Origin: Scatophagus argus
Taxonomy: Eukaryota > Chordata > Actinopteri > Scatophagidae
Reading direction: 5' to 3'
Length of the DNA stretch: 64,000 nt
Assembly (NCBI RefSeq): GCF_020382885.2
Contig: NC_058511.1
Coordinates: 17,908,504 to 17,972,503, forward strand
Below are positions 1-19,707 of this stretch, one piece after another. The translations under genes were made by a program, and so were the position numbers. Below the pieces are notes generated by a model. It did no database searches. It saw only the letters and a program-made list of their open reading frames with translations, and was not told the origin of the DNA. Positions within the stretch are counted from its first letter, which is position 1. The number at the start of each line of letters is the position of its first letter.

Positions 1-3000
1 CGCTTGATATAATGTTATCTTTTCTGTAACAACAATGTGAAAGGAGAACGTGACCAGGGGTGTGTATCCTGCGTGTGTATAAATAAATGCTGAATGGATG
101 GATGGATGGAAAGTCAATCTGCTACTGTGAGGTGATTTAAGGACAGCAGGGGTTTATTGTGAGGCCCTGTGAGTGTCAGTGTGAAGAAATCAATCTGACA
201 TGTTCCAGCTTAGTGTGACTGACTCTTGAGGGAAATATTGGCTGTTGTATGTGGTTTTGGAGGCACATTTAAAAACACGAATCAAGTGCTTGCAAAGAGC
301 AAAGCTTTGGAAAAGGAAAGAATATTAAAGTGAAAATGCACAAGTCAGCACAGTTTTTCAACTCCAAACAACAGAAAAGATGTGCCCTCTTAAGCCCGCG
401 TTTGTCCTCTGATCATTGTTGGAAGTGCTAAGGACAGCTGGATAATAGGACTCCACTCGGTTCTTGTCTACCTTTATGAATGTTCGAGGAAGATGAATGG
501 GATTCTTATTCATGAAGGTAACAGGAAATTGGTTCTTTGGCATTGCTTTTGTGTGCTGTAAGATGTAAACGGTCAACATATTGCATTGGACCATAATGGA
601 ATCCTCAGGTTGCAGAAGAAGGCCCTGATGGATTGGTTCTTATATTTACTCCACGAGGAAACAAACCCTTTGTACTCTTTAGACTCAACAGAGGATAGCT
701 TAGTTTGTTTTGTGATGCCTTTCATCAACCCCCCCCCCTCCAAACACACACACTCTCCTCAGTGGTAGCAAAGCAATAAGTTCAATGATAAATGTCCCCA
801 GTTGCTACAGCTGACCCGCTGAAGACCGTGGCCAGAGGGAGATCTTATCTTACTCCATCAGATTTGCACCGCTCCTCCAATATTGAAGGCTGCTGCTGTA
901 ACAGAGGCAACCAGTTGTTTTGTTCCAAGAAACACGCCCATGTCCATGGAAAACAAAGGTCCTATTTCCTCTCTGCCAGTGACACAGTTCTGTCCATGTG
1001 GAGAGATAAGTCATTTTTAGAAATAATGAACCTGATCCACAAGGAGCAAAACGGCTGAAACTGCAGTGCTTGAAGTTGTCAGAAGGTTTTGTTCAGACAT
1101 CACTAATTAGTGATGGTGTAGCCAGAGAGGCAATTTTTTTTCTCTTATTTTTCTAAATAATGAGAGTTAAAGCTGTGCTACTTACGGTAAGTTTAAGAGC
1201 GACAATGGTTCAAATTACTACATGTTATGTGACAGGGGTTGCATAGAGTGACGAACCCTCACAGTGTTATTGTGAGTATCATTACTGTGTTAATTGAGTC
1301 TGACTACAGCGTGTGAAATCTTTTCCAGTTGCAGTAATCTGTGTGTCCAGCACCAAATGGCAGATTAGTATCCTTAGCAGTTTTTAGCGGTAGAATTGAG
1401 TTAGCCATCCACTTCATAAGGTAGTAACAAGTGAATGTGTTTACAGCTTTTTTGCTCCCAACAAGATGAATTAATTAGACTCGTTCTTGCAGTTTCATTC
1501 ATTTACAATATCATTTATTTATTTAAAAACACGGCTTACACTGTGCTTCACTTGTATGAGATTCATTGCAATCTGCAACTTTCCTTTTGGTTCTTGTTGG
1601 GACTATGTAGTTATTTATATAAGTGCACTGTCACTGTAATTCATATGGTGAATTTATTGTTTGAATGCAGTGTACAAAGCCAGAGAGTCTGTAAACTGAG
1701 TCTGTCAAACTAACATTCACCACTAGCAGCACACACCTGAGCAACCTGTCTTTCCTCTGTCATTCACTCACTTTCTTATCATTAGTTCCTCGTCTGTGCA
1801 TATTTGGGTCGGAGTTCGCTCATCATTATAGCAGCAGTCTAGAGCTGGACAGAGTCCACCGCTCACTGAAAAATGGTCGGACTGTCAACCTGTCTGTCCA
1901 GTCTGCCTCACCTGAATCCTGGAGAGCACAATTCATCTTCTCCTCTGTGACTCCCTCTGTGGATAATCTATTATAGTGAGAAGACTTAGACAGGCGTAAC
2001 AATCTCTAATGGTTGTGTCAGTCAGAAAGCAGCCTACCACACACACACGCACACACACACCAGTGGCAGGGCCTGCCCAACCGTAGTGGGATTTCTCATT
2101 GGCTGCTCTGAGATTTGCTGCAACAGGAAGTGTTTGACGCCAACATCTTCATCTCCGGGCTACAGGGATTGTTGTTTGAGAGGAAATGTGGTTGAGTTGG
2201 ACACATTGCTCATACATTGTTGATGCGAGAAAGCATCATCTAATCTCTCTCCACACGTCACTTGTTTTCATTATTCACCTTTTAACCTTCAACCCTTGAA
2301 CTTTTGCACTGCCAAAAGCACTGACTGACACTTTGACCTTACATGACTGTTAGAGAAATTGATTGCAGGAAATATCAGTCAGCACTTGGACTGTGCCTTG
2401 CGCTCGCTCTCTTTGTGCATTAGCGTAATTCCTAGCAACGAATATACTTGTTTCTACACATCTGCATGGTTACTTGTGTACTTTTGTGATTTCATCATTT
2501 GATATCAAACATGTATAGATGCCACTGAAGTATGAAAAATGTCTCCTTACACTTCCTCTCTGGCAGTGCCGGGTCTTAATAGGCTGCTGGGGGAACGGGA
2601 GGAGAGATTGATTCTCTTGGTGATTTCATTAGATGACATCAAAGCAGGGAAATTGCAACAGAGCAGGAATACATCTTCAGTGAAGAGGAAATCATCTGTC
2701 ATTTGAGTGATACTGTAAGAACATCAGCAGTGACATGTAACCTTGTCAGTGGAGAGACAATAATTATGATGTTTTTCTCAGCAGGGATATTAAGTTGGTG
2801 TATGATAGCCACGTTCATAGATAGCTAATATTTAGCTGATGATACAACAATAGGGAGGAAGCAACACAGTTAATTAGAGATCCCCAGCCATTAGAGAAAT
2901 TGATAAATGTTACTAGTTTTCGCAGTTACAGTATATCTGTGTCATTGCAGGTGTTTTGGTCATGTGCAGGGCCGGACTAAGATGTTTGGTGGCCACTTCC

Positions 3001-3110
3001 ACAAACATTTGTTGCACAAAAGTAATTAAAGTAGAACTGAAATTTGAATTTTTAGTTTTTGTGTAGTAACATGTCAACTGCAATGATACTGCAGCTATTG
3101 TGCATATAGC
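1..3110. other. gene-free intergenic DNA
   Basis: No open frame here has flanking splice sites plus a protein I recognise. The stretch is AT-rich and unremarkable apart from a short (GGAT)n run at about 93-110, probably the worn tail of a SINE, and a CA/CG-CA microsatellite around 2039-2061. Any promoter or distal exon of a neighbouring gene here would be invisible to me. Confidence 0.6.
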
Positions 3111-3116
3111 TGCAGG

Positions 3117-3370
3117 GGGCAGTCGTGGATCAGCGGTTAGGGTGTCGGACCCGTAACCGGTGGATCGCTGGTTCGATTCCCCGTACCGGTGTCCATGGCT
3201 GAGGTACCCTTGAGCAAGGTACCTAACCCCCACTGCTCCCCGGGCGCTGCACGCGGTCGCCCACTGCCCCGGGTTTGCTGCACGTCACTTGGGTGTTGTT
3301 AAATGCAGAGCACGAATTTCGTTGGAGTGAGTTCCCTCCAATGACAAAATATGTCACTTTCTTTCACTTT
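3117..3370 (+). repeat. tRNA-derived SINE, copy 1
   Basis: The head resembles a tRNA gene: an A-box-like stretch (GGATCAGCGGTTAG) at about 3127-3140 and a perfect Pol III B box, GGTTCGATTCC, at 3170-3180. The body contains the stretch 'CTTGAGCAAGGTACCTAACC' that is common in percomorph SINEs and runs on to the AAATGCAGAGCACGAATTTC tail region. It is a SINE and not a tRNA gene: the head does not close into a clean acceptor stem and continues into a SINE body. The exact family name would need a repeat library. Confidence 0.8.
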
Positions 3371-3555
3371 CATCTTTAAAAGCCATTTATATGTGATTTA
3401 TTGGATAATTTGCACAGCAATAATGTGTTAGCCTAACAACATAAGCTAATTGACCTTTGTTATTTATCTGGCTTTCTAACGTGAGCAGTGACTCCCATAA
3501 AACACCACATTTCATTATTTCAGTGCAGTGGTTTAATGGTGGAGTCGGAGTTGGA

Positions 3556-3862
3556 TTGGGGTAGCCGTGGCCTAGAGGTTGGAGAAGCGGCTTGTGATCG
3601 GAGGGTCACCGGTTCGATTCCCCCACCAGACGGGCAGGAAAAATTTGGGTGTGGTGGAGTGATTAATGCGAAAAAATGCCCCCCCCCCCCTTCATTAGCC
3701 GGCTGATGTGTCCTTGAGCAAGGCACTTAACCCCCCAATATGCTCCCCAGGCGCTTGTTGCTGCCCACTGCTCCTGTGTGTGTTTCACTGCATGTAATTT
3801 GCCGGGTGTTGCATGTGTGTGTTCAACTAAGGATGGGTCAAATGCAGAAGACGAATTCAGTA
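3556..3862 (+). repeat. tRNA-derived SINE, copy 2 (diverged subfamily)
   Basis: A second SINE in the same orientation, starting with GGGGTAGCCGTGGCCTAGAG and with a perfect B box GGTTCGATTCC at 3611-3621. It shares the CTTGAGCAAGGCACTTAACC body and the AAATGCAGAAGACGAATTC tail with the copy 440 bp upstream. The head differs and there is an extra C-rich run (poly-C near 3679-3690), so the two are related subfamilies or have diverged greatly and are not a simple local duplication. Confidence 0.8.
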
Positions 3863-4404
3863 TGTGTATGTAAAAATATATATACTGCCAATAAAAAGTT
3901 GATTCTAATCGGTTCTAATCGGATGCCAAGGACAGTTGCCCTCTTGTCCACTTGTCAACATTTTTGAGAATATTTGAGAGATGACATCTGTTTCTTTTGA
4001 TGTCATCAGAAGTCACAAAACCTTTATGATTGTTAGTGATATGTAACTGTCCTTGTGGTTTGGACATTGGATTATTATCACATGTGGCTCTGCTGTAGAA
4101 GCATAAAAAATTTCAACAGGAATAACAATCACATCAAGAACATATGAATACATATAAAAATACATTTTAAGTTTGTATGATGTTCACAGTCTCATCAGAA
4201 TGAATTCCAGTCATTATTGGAGCTCCTTGGAGATCCTCTTTTCCTTTTAACCCTGTGTCTGATCCGATTAAGGCTGGATCCTTATCACCTGAATGGATGG
4301 GAGCTTAGTGGTCAGACTAATGTTCCATTATCCCACACTCAAGGATACAACTTTGAGAGGAAACAAGGGGGATATTGATTAGAGAATCAAATCAGCAGAT
4401 GTTA

Positions 4405-4545
4405 TGATTGATCGCCCTGCGATTGACTGGCGACCAGTCCAGGGTGAACCCCGCCTCTCGCCCGTAGTCAGCTGGGATATGCTCCAGCCCCCCCGCGACC
4501 CTGACGGATAAGCGGGGGGATAAGAAAATGGATGGATGGATGATT
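4405..4545 (+). repeat. SINE 3' half with (GGAT)n tail
   Basis: Contains the typical 3' half of an abundant fish SINE: GATTGACTGGCGACCAGTCC, then CGCCTCTCGCCCGTAGTCAG, CAGCTGGGATATGCTCCAGC, a C-run and a GGATGGATGGATGA tail. The tRNA-like head is absent, so it is 5'-truncated, as usual for LINE-mobilised SINEs. The same element occurs at 41.1 kb (interrupted) and near full length at 53.7 kb. Confidence 0.8.
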
Positions 4546-4934
4546 GATCGTAGATGTCACATCCTAAAATACTGGGCTGAACACCTGTGTCACACTGAAC
4601 TATAACCCGGGTCAGCATGATCTGTCAAAACGCAGGGCTTAAGCTTTGTGTGGCCCCACAGCACCGTCTGGGAGGAATGTAGAAAAGTTCAAAAGTAGAC
4701 GTAGGTTTATGGAGCTGTAGAGTTGATGTTGCATCCCTACATGCAAATGTTGGAGGAAGAAAGGGGCATTTGTCCTATGGCATGTTTGAGGACAACATGG
4801 AGCTTCATTGCAGGCATGATACATATTTTCCTGTTTTATCATTTTTTTCCTCATTGTCATTAATATAAATTTAAAACAGGTAGTAGTGTAAGGGACCAGA
4901 GCATGAGAAATATCTCTTTACGTTTCATTTGCAG

Positions 4935-7900
4935 AGAACAAGTCGTCAAAAGGTTGGAGTCACTCTATAAGGAGTGGCTCAAAGAAATCTGTGAAAGCAT
5001 AAGACATTTTATCATCTATATTGTTTCAAAGGTAACTCCAAGTGTGATTCTGAAAACATGTTCTTGCAGACATGACACATTTTATGCATGATTTTAGAAC
5101 AATTTAGTGTATGTCAAGTTGCTGTGTGATAAGTTTGCTAGCCATACATTTAACAAGTGCCATTTTTTATTCAAGGACGCATGCAGCACATTACTGGTGG
5201 TTAGCTGCTCTGTAAGAACATGGTGAGGATAGTGGGTTAGTGAGTCTGTGCTGTGCTGACAGGTGCAGATACTGATGCCCTTTGTGTCAGACCTGGATTC
5301 CTGGAGAGGGAGAAGAAGCTGAAGGCTCAGGAGGAGGTCAAAGACATAAGGGTATACACGTGGTTCACTGTACATCGTACTGTATTCATCATATAAGTTA
5401 AAGGACGTATGTCTCCCAAGTGCAAGTGACTTACCATATTGTTGTCTTTAGGGCCTTAAAGATGCATTCGTCCCAGTCATCAAATTGATCTTTGATGGGA
5501 ATGAGGTAATGTGGCTCTGCTCTCCTGTCTGCAGTTTGCTTCAGATTTTGTTTGCAATAAACTTAACCACAGTTTTCATGCTCCTGTTATTTTCTAGATT
5601 GACTTAGTCTTTGCACGGGTGCCACGGAGGAGCATTCCTGGCTCTGGATCTGGATCTGGATCTTCTCAACGACAACCTGGTGAAGACTGCAGACAAACAC
5701 CGTCCAAGGAGTTTCAACGGCAAGCATCAGATTAAGGAACACAACTGCACACAAATCCTGCAGTATTAGTACTTGCCAGCTGTACTCCTGTTTTCATGAT
5801 GTATGACGGTGTACCATCTTGTGTGTTTGTGTCTATGACTTTCAATATTAATCTTTTTCTTATTCTATGTTTTGTAGGCTACAGAGTTGCAGAGGTGATT
5901 TTCCTCCACATGCCAAATGTTCACGCCTTCAGGTTGGCTTTGAGAGCCATCAAGCTGTGGGCCAAACGTGAGTGGAACACACACAACTGGTTAGAGCCGG
6001 TGAACAGGTGGACAGTTATTCTGGACCTTTCCCTTTACATGATTGTTGCACTTTCACACGAACAATACTTGATTGCACTGTGTTGAAACAGGACTTCACA
6101 TTGTTGACTGCATCTGAAATCATTCCCTATCTAGCACATTGCATTTACTTTCTTTTAGGTGTTTTCCAACTGGGATATTTTATTATTATTTTTTTACATT
6201 TTGAGAAAGACGTTGGCCTCAAGTGTTGGCGTTGGCCCTGTGTCCTGGGCACTGGGATGGGGCATATCCATGATGAGAGATGATGACCTCCGGTTTTGCT
6301 TGGCTAATTTCATGCTATGTCAACACAGTGTTGACAAAATGACTAACAGCATCTTACAGCACTTAGGGGGATAAAAGCACAACACACACCAGTAACATTC
6401 TGTGCCAAGCTGATGTGCAGTTTCTGGCTTACCCACATGTAAAACCAAAAATGCTTTTATCACGTCTGATTAACAGCGGAGTTTTCAGAAATGCAAGTTT
6501 ATGTTTACTGTGCAGAAAGAGACGCCTCCCTCATCTCGTCACCTGGTGTCATTTGCCGGGGCATATATATATAAGAAAGATAGAGAGGACAGAAAGATAT
6601 CACCTGTTGGTAACTCCAAATGTTTATTGATGGTGTTGGAATGCCCTCTACTGGACAGAACATAGAACAACCACATGCTGATAGTGACATTGCAATGCAT
6701 CAATGCATAAACTTGTGTATACAGTGTATAGGTACGTAGTAAATAGTAATAAAAATTCAAATAATTTGAATAATAATAATAAGAACTTAAATTCAAACAG
6801 GATTATAGAGAAAGACTGACACTTTTGACCATAAATGTGTGCTACTTTCTCCAAATATCACAAAACCCATCATCCTTTTAATTTATCTAAATTACAGTTA
6901 AGTGAACATTACAGCTGTCGGTGCAAAAGGATAACTTCTGTCTCAATTTAGCATCCACTATGGCGTTAAATACTGAATATTTACAGTGTAGGGAAGAAAG
7001 GTGTCTAAAAAAAACAAAACAGTGTAGAGTCATCTCTTATAGTGTTAGTTTTCATGTGATCTGAAAATGTGACCTTCTGCATTTTCAGGTAAATCCAAAT
7101 GATCACCACCACATCATGCCCATCATCACAACAGCTTTCTCACAGCAGAACTGCAGTTTCAACGTGTCTTCCTTCCCCTTTGCCATCATAAAGGAGGAGA
7201 TTGTGCAAGGTGTGTAGTCACTTGGCTGATATCCACCAAATGCTCACAGTGCTGCCTGTGTTGTGGGCCAATCACTGCTTTAACACAATCTCAGAACTTG
7301 ACTGTTTGCTCGGATACAAAACCAGTTGTGTGACAGTGTAAAACATACTTTTATGTTGTGCTGTTGCAGTTTACAGCCTGAAAAGCATTGTAAGGTCTGT
7401 GAAGAAGGTATGATCGTGTCAGCTGTGGTACGTGAGAAGAGAACATCTGAGCTGGGCGATGCCTAGTGGTGAATGGAAAAGGTTTTTCATTCAAAAACTG
7501 AAGGCCACTGTGAGTATGGTACTATTTTTTTTGCCTGGGTCCACTGAATGCACTAGTAAGGTACTGAGACTGACCAAGAAATAGTACGGCACATAACTAT
7601 CCATAAAACCCCAACGAGACACTTTCACACACATTTTTCTTATTCTGTACAGGAACTGGTGTCTGTGACAAATGTCTCATCTGCCCAAGCATCCACGACC
7701 AGAGGCGAGGGGCTTGCTTCGCCAAACAGAAACTTCACTAAAAAAGTTGAAAGTGGATGAGGAACAAATTGTGAACTCTCAAAGCATGAAGAGATCCAGA
7801 ACTTCTGAGAGTGAGACACCGAACAAAAGATTCAAACTTGACCTGGTATGCTAAAATATCTTCCAAGGTGTTCTATGAAGTTTGCATGCCCTACTGAACT

Positions 7901-8072
7901 TAAACTGAACTAAGGGTATTCCTTTCTCTGTGACCGACCTCTCTGTCTGCTCCTTCCCTCTCAGAATCTGCCCACTGTCGGGCTCTCCGATTTGCCTCCC
8001 AGCCCCACCAAGCCTATCACAAGTGTAAAACGAGTCATCAAAATTTGCCTTCTCAGGTACAGCACAGAATAA
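4935..8072 (+). pseudogene. poly(A) polymerase (PAPOLA/PAPOLG-type) relic with introns
   Basis: Canonical nuclear poly(A) polymerases add A tails to pre-mRNA 3' ends. Pieces recognised, in correct order and each with AG/GT borders: 4935-5031 (KEWLKEICESI, N-terminal helix), 5263-5351 (GADTDALCV, the DxD metal-binding site, then AQEEVKDIR), 5452-5505 (FVPVIKLIFDG), 5598 onward (IDLVFARV), 5878-5967 (LALRAIKLWAKR), 7089-7209 (IMPIITTAFSQQN), 7653-7849 (Lys/Ser-rich C-terminal region) and 7965-8072 (LSDLPPSPTKPI, the conserved family C-terminus, ending in TAA). Damage: the GGK-FTFGSYRLGVHTKG exon is not found; about ten residues after ALCV are deleted; in the 5598 exon the parental LDLDLL-like frame continues in a different frame from IDLVFARV, next to a GGATCT repeat; the LGGVSWA region and all exons between 7209 and 7653 are missing or unrecognisable; the 7653 exon changes frame midway. 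Introns kept means a DNA-level duplicate or a dying gene, not a retrocopy. A fast-evolving expressed gene is less likely. Confidence 0.75.
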
Positions 8073-10380
8073 GAACAGAAACTCCTTCCTAGTTCCTTCT
8101 AGCTGCACACACTTCTTCTCCTTCCCACCTTGTCATGTTCTCCATATGTCACATATTGTCACCTGCAGTTTTCATGTTGACATTCATAAAAGACCAGTTG
8201 TAAGACAGACTGATGGAGCTGGATGAATGTTATATCTTTTCACCACAAGAGGACGATAAAGCCCTTCTGCTGGCATCTTCCTCAGACGTGCAAGGGAGTG
8301 GGTACACAGACACACAGTTAAAAGATGAGTCACTTGGTACCAGCAAAACCTGATGCAGATCAGGTTAAGTGAGCATCTTGACCTTCAGTAGTGATCTGAT
8401 TTGTTAGGTTAATCTATCGTGTTGTGTGTGTCATATTTACAGGCTTGCTTAACTTTATACTTCATAGATAGTACTGGCTGATCACTTCATTGTCACTATT
8501 TTTATTGCACCCATGAGTGACCTTTTGTGGGAAAGGGTTGTTACATGCAACTGTACAGTCTAGCTCCATTCCCATTTTGAAAGCCAATTGTTACAGTTTG
8601 CAGTCAACAAATCCCATGTAGTTACTGTTTTCTCTTTATGTTTTGCTTCTTTAACACTTTAAATTTTAAACTGATACCTATTCTAGCTTTAACACTGCAG
8701 ATGACTCAATTGTGAAGTAAGATTAGGAATTTTCACTATATTACCGTTTCCAAATCATAGAGAAACAAATTAGGTAAAATGAAAATATGATGTGACTCAA
8801 GCAGGACTGTTCACAGATGTTTTCAAGTTTTATTCATGTTATGTAAAGTCGTGTTAACTGACTTCCCTCCTCACTCTGACTCTCCTTGCAGTTATAGTGA
8901 CAGGCAGTCAAATGAAATCAATTCCAAATGAAATGAAATCTGTTTAACTGTAACCATAATTCATTGGAGACCATAAACTGTTTACTGAGGTAACAAATCA
9001 AACGACAAGTCAGATCAATTTCTCATATGCTTACATACAAACAGACTTCTTTTTGAAACCAGTGGACACCCCCTACTGGCCATTAGAAGGAATTGATGTC
9101 ATACTTTATAGATAGATAGTAGCTGATCACTTTATAGTCACTATTTTTATGGTACCCATGGGTGAAATTTTGAGGGAAAGGGTTCTTATGTGCAACTCCA
9201 TGAACTTGTTAGTGTTACAACCCTGTTCCTTCCTATGTCTCTTACAACAGGCGCAAGTGATGGAGTGACAAGCTAGAAGATCATACTGTCACCTTCTCTC
9301 TCCACACCACAAGAACAAATTCTTCTAGACCAGCTACTGTTTTCTGTTTATCTTTTGTGTTTTTTCCCCTGCTTTACGGAAGAGGGACACATACACAGGT
9401 GGACTCAAATGCCTCCGTGTTTGAAAAAGCACTTCAAAAATGTGGATAATGTGTCCTGTAGACTGAATTGTCAATCCAGCAGACATAACGTGATATATTG
9501 CTCTATAGATTGACCTTCCAGTAACAAAATGTCATGAACTTTTTTAGTACAGTAAATACATGTCAAAAGCATTGCAGTGCATTGTGTTTCAGTAAAACAG
9601 TTTACTCTGTGAATGTTTGGTTGTTGTGGTGTAAGATTTGAGCTGCTGAGGAGTTGATGTGAGGATGGATGGAAGGGGATGTCATCCTTCCTCTGACAGG
9701 GAAATGACAGGGTTGCCAGTACTCCAGAGATATTCCTCAATCAATTTACACCTACTTCTAGACCAAAAAAAACCCACAATTTTTATTTTAGTTTTTTCAA
9801 ATATGGAAATGAAAATACTAATGCCCCTTCATTTTTCTTACAAGGGAGACCTTACCTATTAAGCACTAGCATTCCGCAAATGTATACTCATTGGCCAGTA
9901 AAGGATTTACGACTAGCAACGTTATGTTACAGTAGGCTAACATCAATTATCATTCCGTGAACATAACCACAATAATGCAGTTTTGGTTTTTGTATATATT
10001 AAAGTGCTTATGCATTTTCCTAACAATAGCCACAGCAGACATGTGTGCAAAAACAAAACAAAAACTTGCATGTGCTGTATCAGATGCCATATTTTCAAGC
10101 AGCTGGTTTATATGTTATGCTATGTTGTGGTCCATGGTGATTATCTGGCGGTTGATTGATTTGTGAAGCCAAAACAGAGAATGCCAATGCATGACACAAC
10201 AAATACCTAAAGAAGGTTTTTCACTACAAAAAAGGTGTGAAAATTTAATCTAATTGAACTGTATCTATTGTTTCTATTTTTTATTGTTGAAAACAGAATG
10301 AAAATTGGCAGATATATTTTTACCCCATAAAAGTAGGGCTGCAGCTCCACTGACACACATTCATTCTGCACTACCTCAGG
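8073..10380. other. intergenic DNA with a duplicated block
   Basis: No gene is visible. A block of about 95 bp at 8457-8552 recurs, diverged, at 9101-9196 (shared pieces: GCTGATCACTT, GTCACTATTTTTAT, GGGAAAGGGTT). A second weaker match follows each copy (ACTGTTTTCTCTTTATG near 8622 and ACTGTTTTCTGTTTATC near 9337), so the original duplicated unit may have been a few hundred bases. Confidence 0.55.
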
Positions 10381-10700
10381 AGCGCCCCTTACACAACCGG
10401 AAGTTATGAGAGTGAGAGTTCTCCTATTCGAAATTTTCTGGTGATGTATTTACCATGTATTTTAACCCATTCAATGGTGTTCTACAAATGACCTGTAGGG
10501 GGCAACAATACGTCTTTACTGGGTCTGGGCTTCTGCATATTTCACCAGAGGAAGAAGAAGTTCATTTCGGTTGGTAGTAAGATAGCCTCTCTTTGAACTG
10601 ACACCGTAACTGCGGAATTTGTTGTTGTCATTAGCCACTGCGAGGATTCCGTTTATGTTCATCTGAAAAGTTGAGTATGAAAACAGTTTGAACCAGCTTT
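10381..10700 (+). promoter_or_regulatory. candidate katna1 promoter region
   Basis: The first coding exon of katna1 begins at a splice acceptor at 12330/12331, so a non-coding first exon must lie upstream. This segment is less AT-rich than its surroundings and carries an ETS-type site ACCGGAAGT at 10396-10404, a common element of TATA-less housekeeping promoters. The exact start site and first-exon donor cannot be decided from sequence; 10.98-11.04 kb is an alternative location. Confidence 0.3.
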
Positions 10701-11869
10701 GTTTAAGAGTTCAGATTGTATTTTAGTACATTGGGATTTGTATGAATATGTCGAGTTTTGTAAAGATAATGTTTTTTATACTTTTTTCTCTGCACGAGAC
10801 AGAAGAAACCAACCGCCCGGCTTCAGAGTAAAGGATGTTGATAGAAAAGTCGACTCATACAGTAAATAGTAATCTTCCCTGGCAGCCAGTGTGTAACATA
10901 AACAGAGAAGCTATTCTTGTCTTCACGCCACTATGTCGTACCTGTAGACTTTTGTGTCGCATTTTGCCACAAACATTGGACAGTTTCAGTTGGGCGAGGC
11001 TTCGGCTGATCCACTGGACAAGAAGATAACTGAGTATCGGTATCATTATCCTGCTAGTTTATATTTCACTGGATGTGGACAAATGCCTTGAAACTGTACA
11101 TGTGTTTTGTAACTATTGTACAAAAACTACGTGAAGTAGTGTCCATATAACACTGCAAGTTTTTGTATGTCTTACTGTGGCTGGTTGATGTAATAGCAAC
11201 ACACCTTGAGAGTCAAAGGAACAACCAGAGGGCAGTGAAAGAATACAAATTAAGATTTTTTTTTAAAAATGAAACCCTTTGTTATAGTTAAATTTGAATA
11301 TGTGTTATGTATTCACAAAAACGTTTGTTAATTGGTCATGGTACATTTCATCTTTTTAGAAAGGACTGGGCCATTCTGAAAAGTTTGGATTTTTGATTCA
11401 TGATAGGTCATGTTTTTGTAATTGGAATCAACACAGGAAAATTGGGGTTGCACATATCTCAATATGATGCCTAAACCCAAGGTATCTACTGATACCCAGT
11501 ACTGATTTGATGTCTGGTACTGAAAATTATACTGACACCAGTGTTAAGCCAGGTGGACGAGGTGACGAGGAAAAAAATATATAGTTACTATACAAACAGT
11601 AGCGGAGAAACTGGAGGAAGTCATTAAGAGTCGCATCTTTCGGTGTTTCAGGTCTTAAAACAATACTGGCATGTCTGTGTTGTCCATTGTGTACATTTAA
11701 TGTCTTACTGATCGCTTTAGTCATTCCTACTGTCCATGCTGGCTCAGAGACACCTTTATAAAGTGATTTCAATGTATGTGATTAGGGACAAAGCCTCACC
11801 ACATTAGCTCTACCTTGATTTTATGAGACAACATCACGCTGGTGCAGTTTTGTCAGTTTAGACTTTTTA

Positions 11870-12197
11870 GGGTGTTTTCACACTTGGTCCCTTTCAGCCA
11901 TCCAAACGAAATCAGAACGATTAGTCAGCATTTTTTGCACATATGTGAACACAGCAAACGAACTCAGACCCCTCTGAAACGAACCAAACCTCAGCTTTAC
12001 TTCACCTTCTGAGCAGAAAGAGGACATGGCCTCATCAGAGCTGAAGAGGACCAGAAAGAGAGCTGCACCTTCTTTCAAATGAACTCACAGTGTGAAAGCG
12101 AAAAGAACTGAGTCTCTTTTCTGTTGGTTCACTTTTTGGTCCTCTTTAAGGGGACTGAGTTTGCTTAGTTTAAGAAGGACTATATGTGAAAACACCC
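11870..12197. mobile_element. MITE, PIF/Harbinger-like
   Basis: A 328-bp element bounded by perfect 13-bp terminal inverted repeats (GGGTGTTTTCACA at 11870-11882 and its complement at 12185-12197) and flanked on both sides by TTA (11867-11869 and 12198-12200). A 3-bp TTA target duplication is the hallmark of PIF/Harbinger transposons. There is no coding capacity, so it is non-autonomous. It sits about 135 bp before the first katna1 coding exon, in the presumed 5' UTR intron. Confidence 0.7.
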
Positions 12198-12334
12198 TTA
12201 GAATAAGATCCTGCTTCTCTGAGCCATCTATATAAAACATCCTCTGCTTCAACTGTGGCGAAAATCAAATGTTTGCCCATGTCTGTCCAATAAACCTTTG
12301 TGTGCTAACTTGATGTCCGTGTTTCCGCAGCACC

Positions 12335-19707
<7,373 letters not shown>

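Noticed and set aside
3117-3200. tRNA gene
   Set aside because: The B box is perfect but the cloverleaf is incomplete and the sequence continues into a known type of SINE body.
6157-6260. Short PAPOL-like peptides VFSNWD and GVGPVSWAL
   Set aside because: They resemble family motifs but occur in reverse order compared with the protein and without good exon borders; may be chance or badly scrambled remnants, so not listed as exons.
7373-7410. Small exon candidate in the PAPOL relic (VYSLKSIVRSVKK)
   Set aside because: It has an AG before and a GT after but no convincing match to the family sequence.
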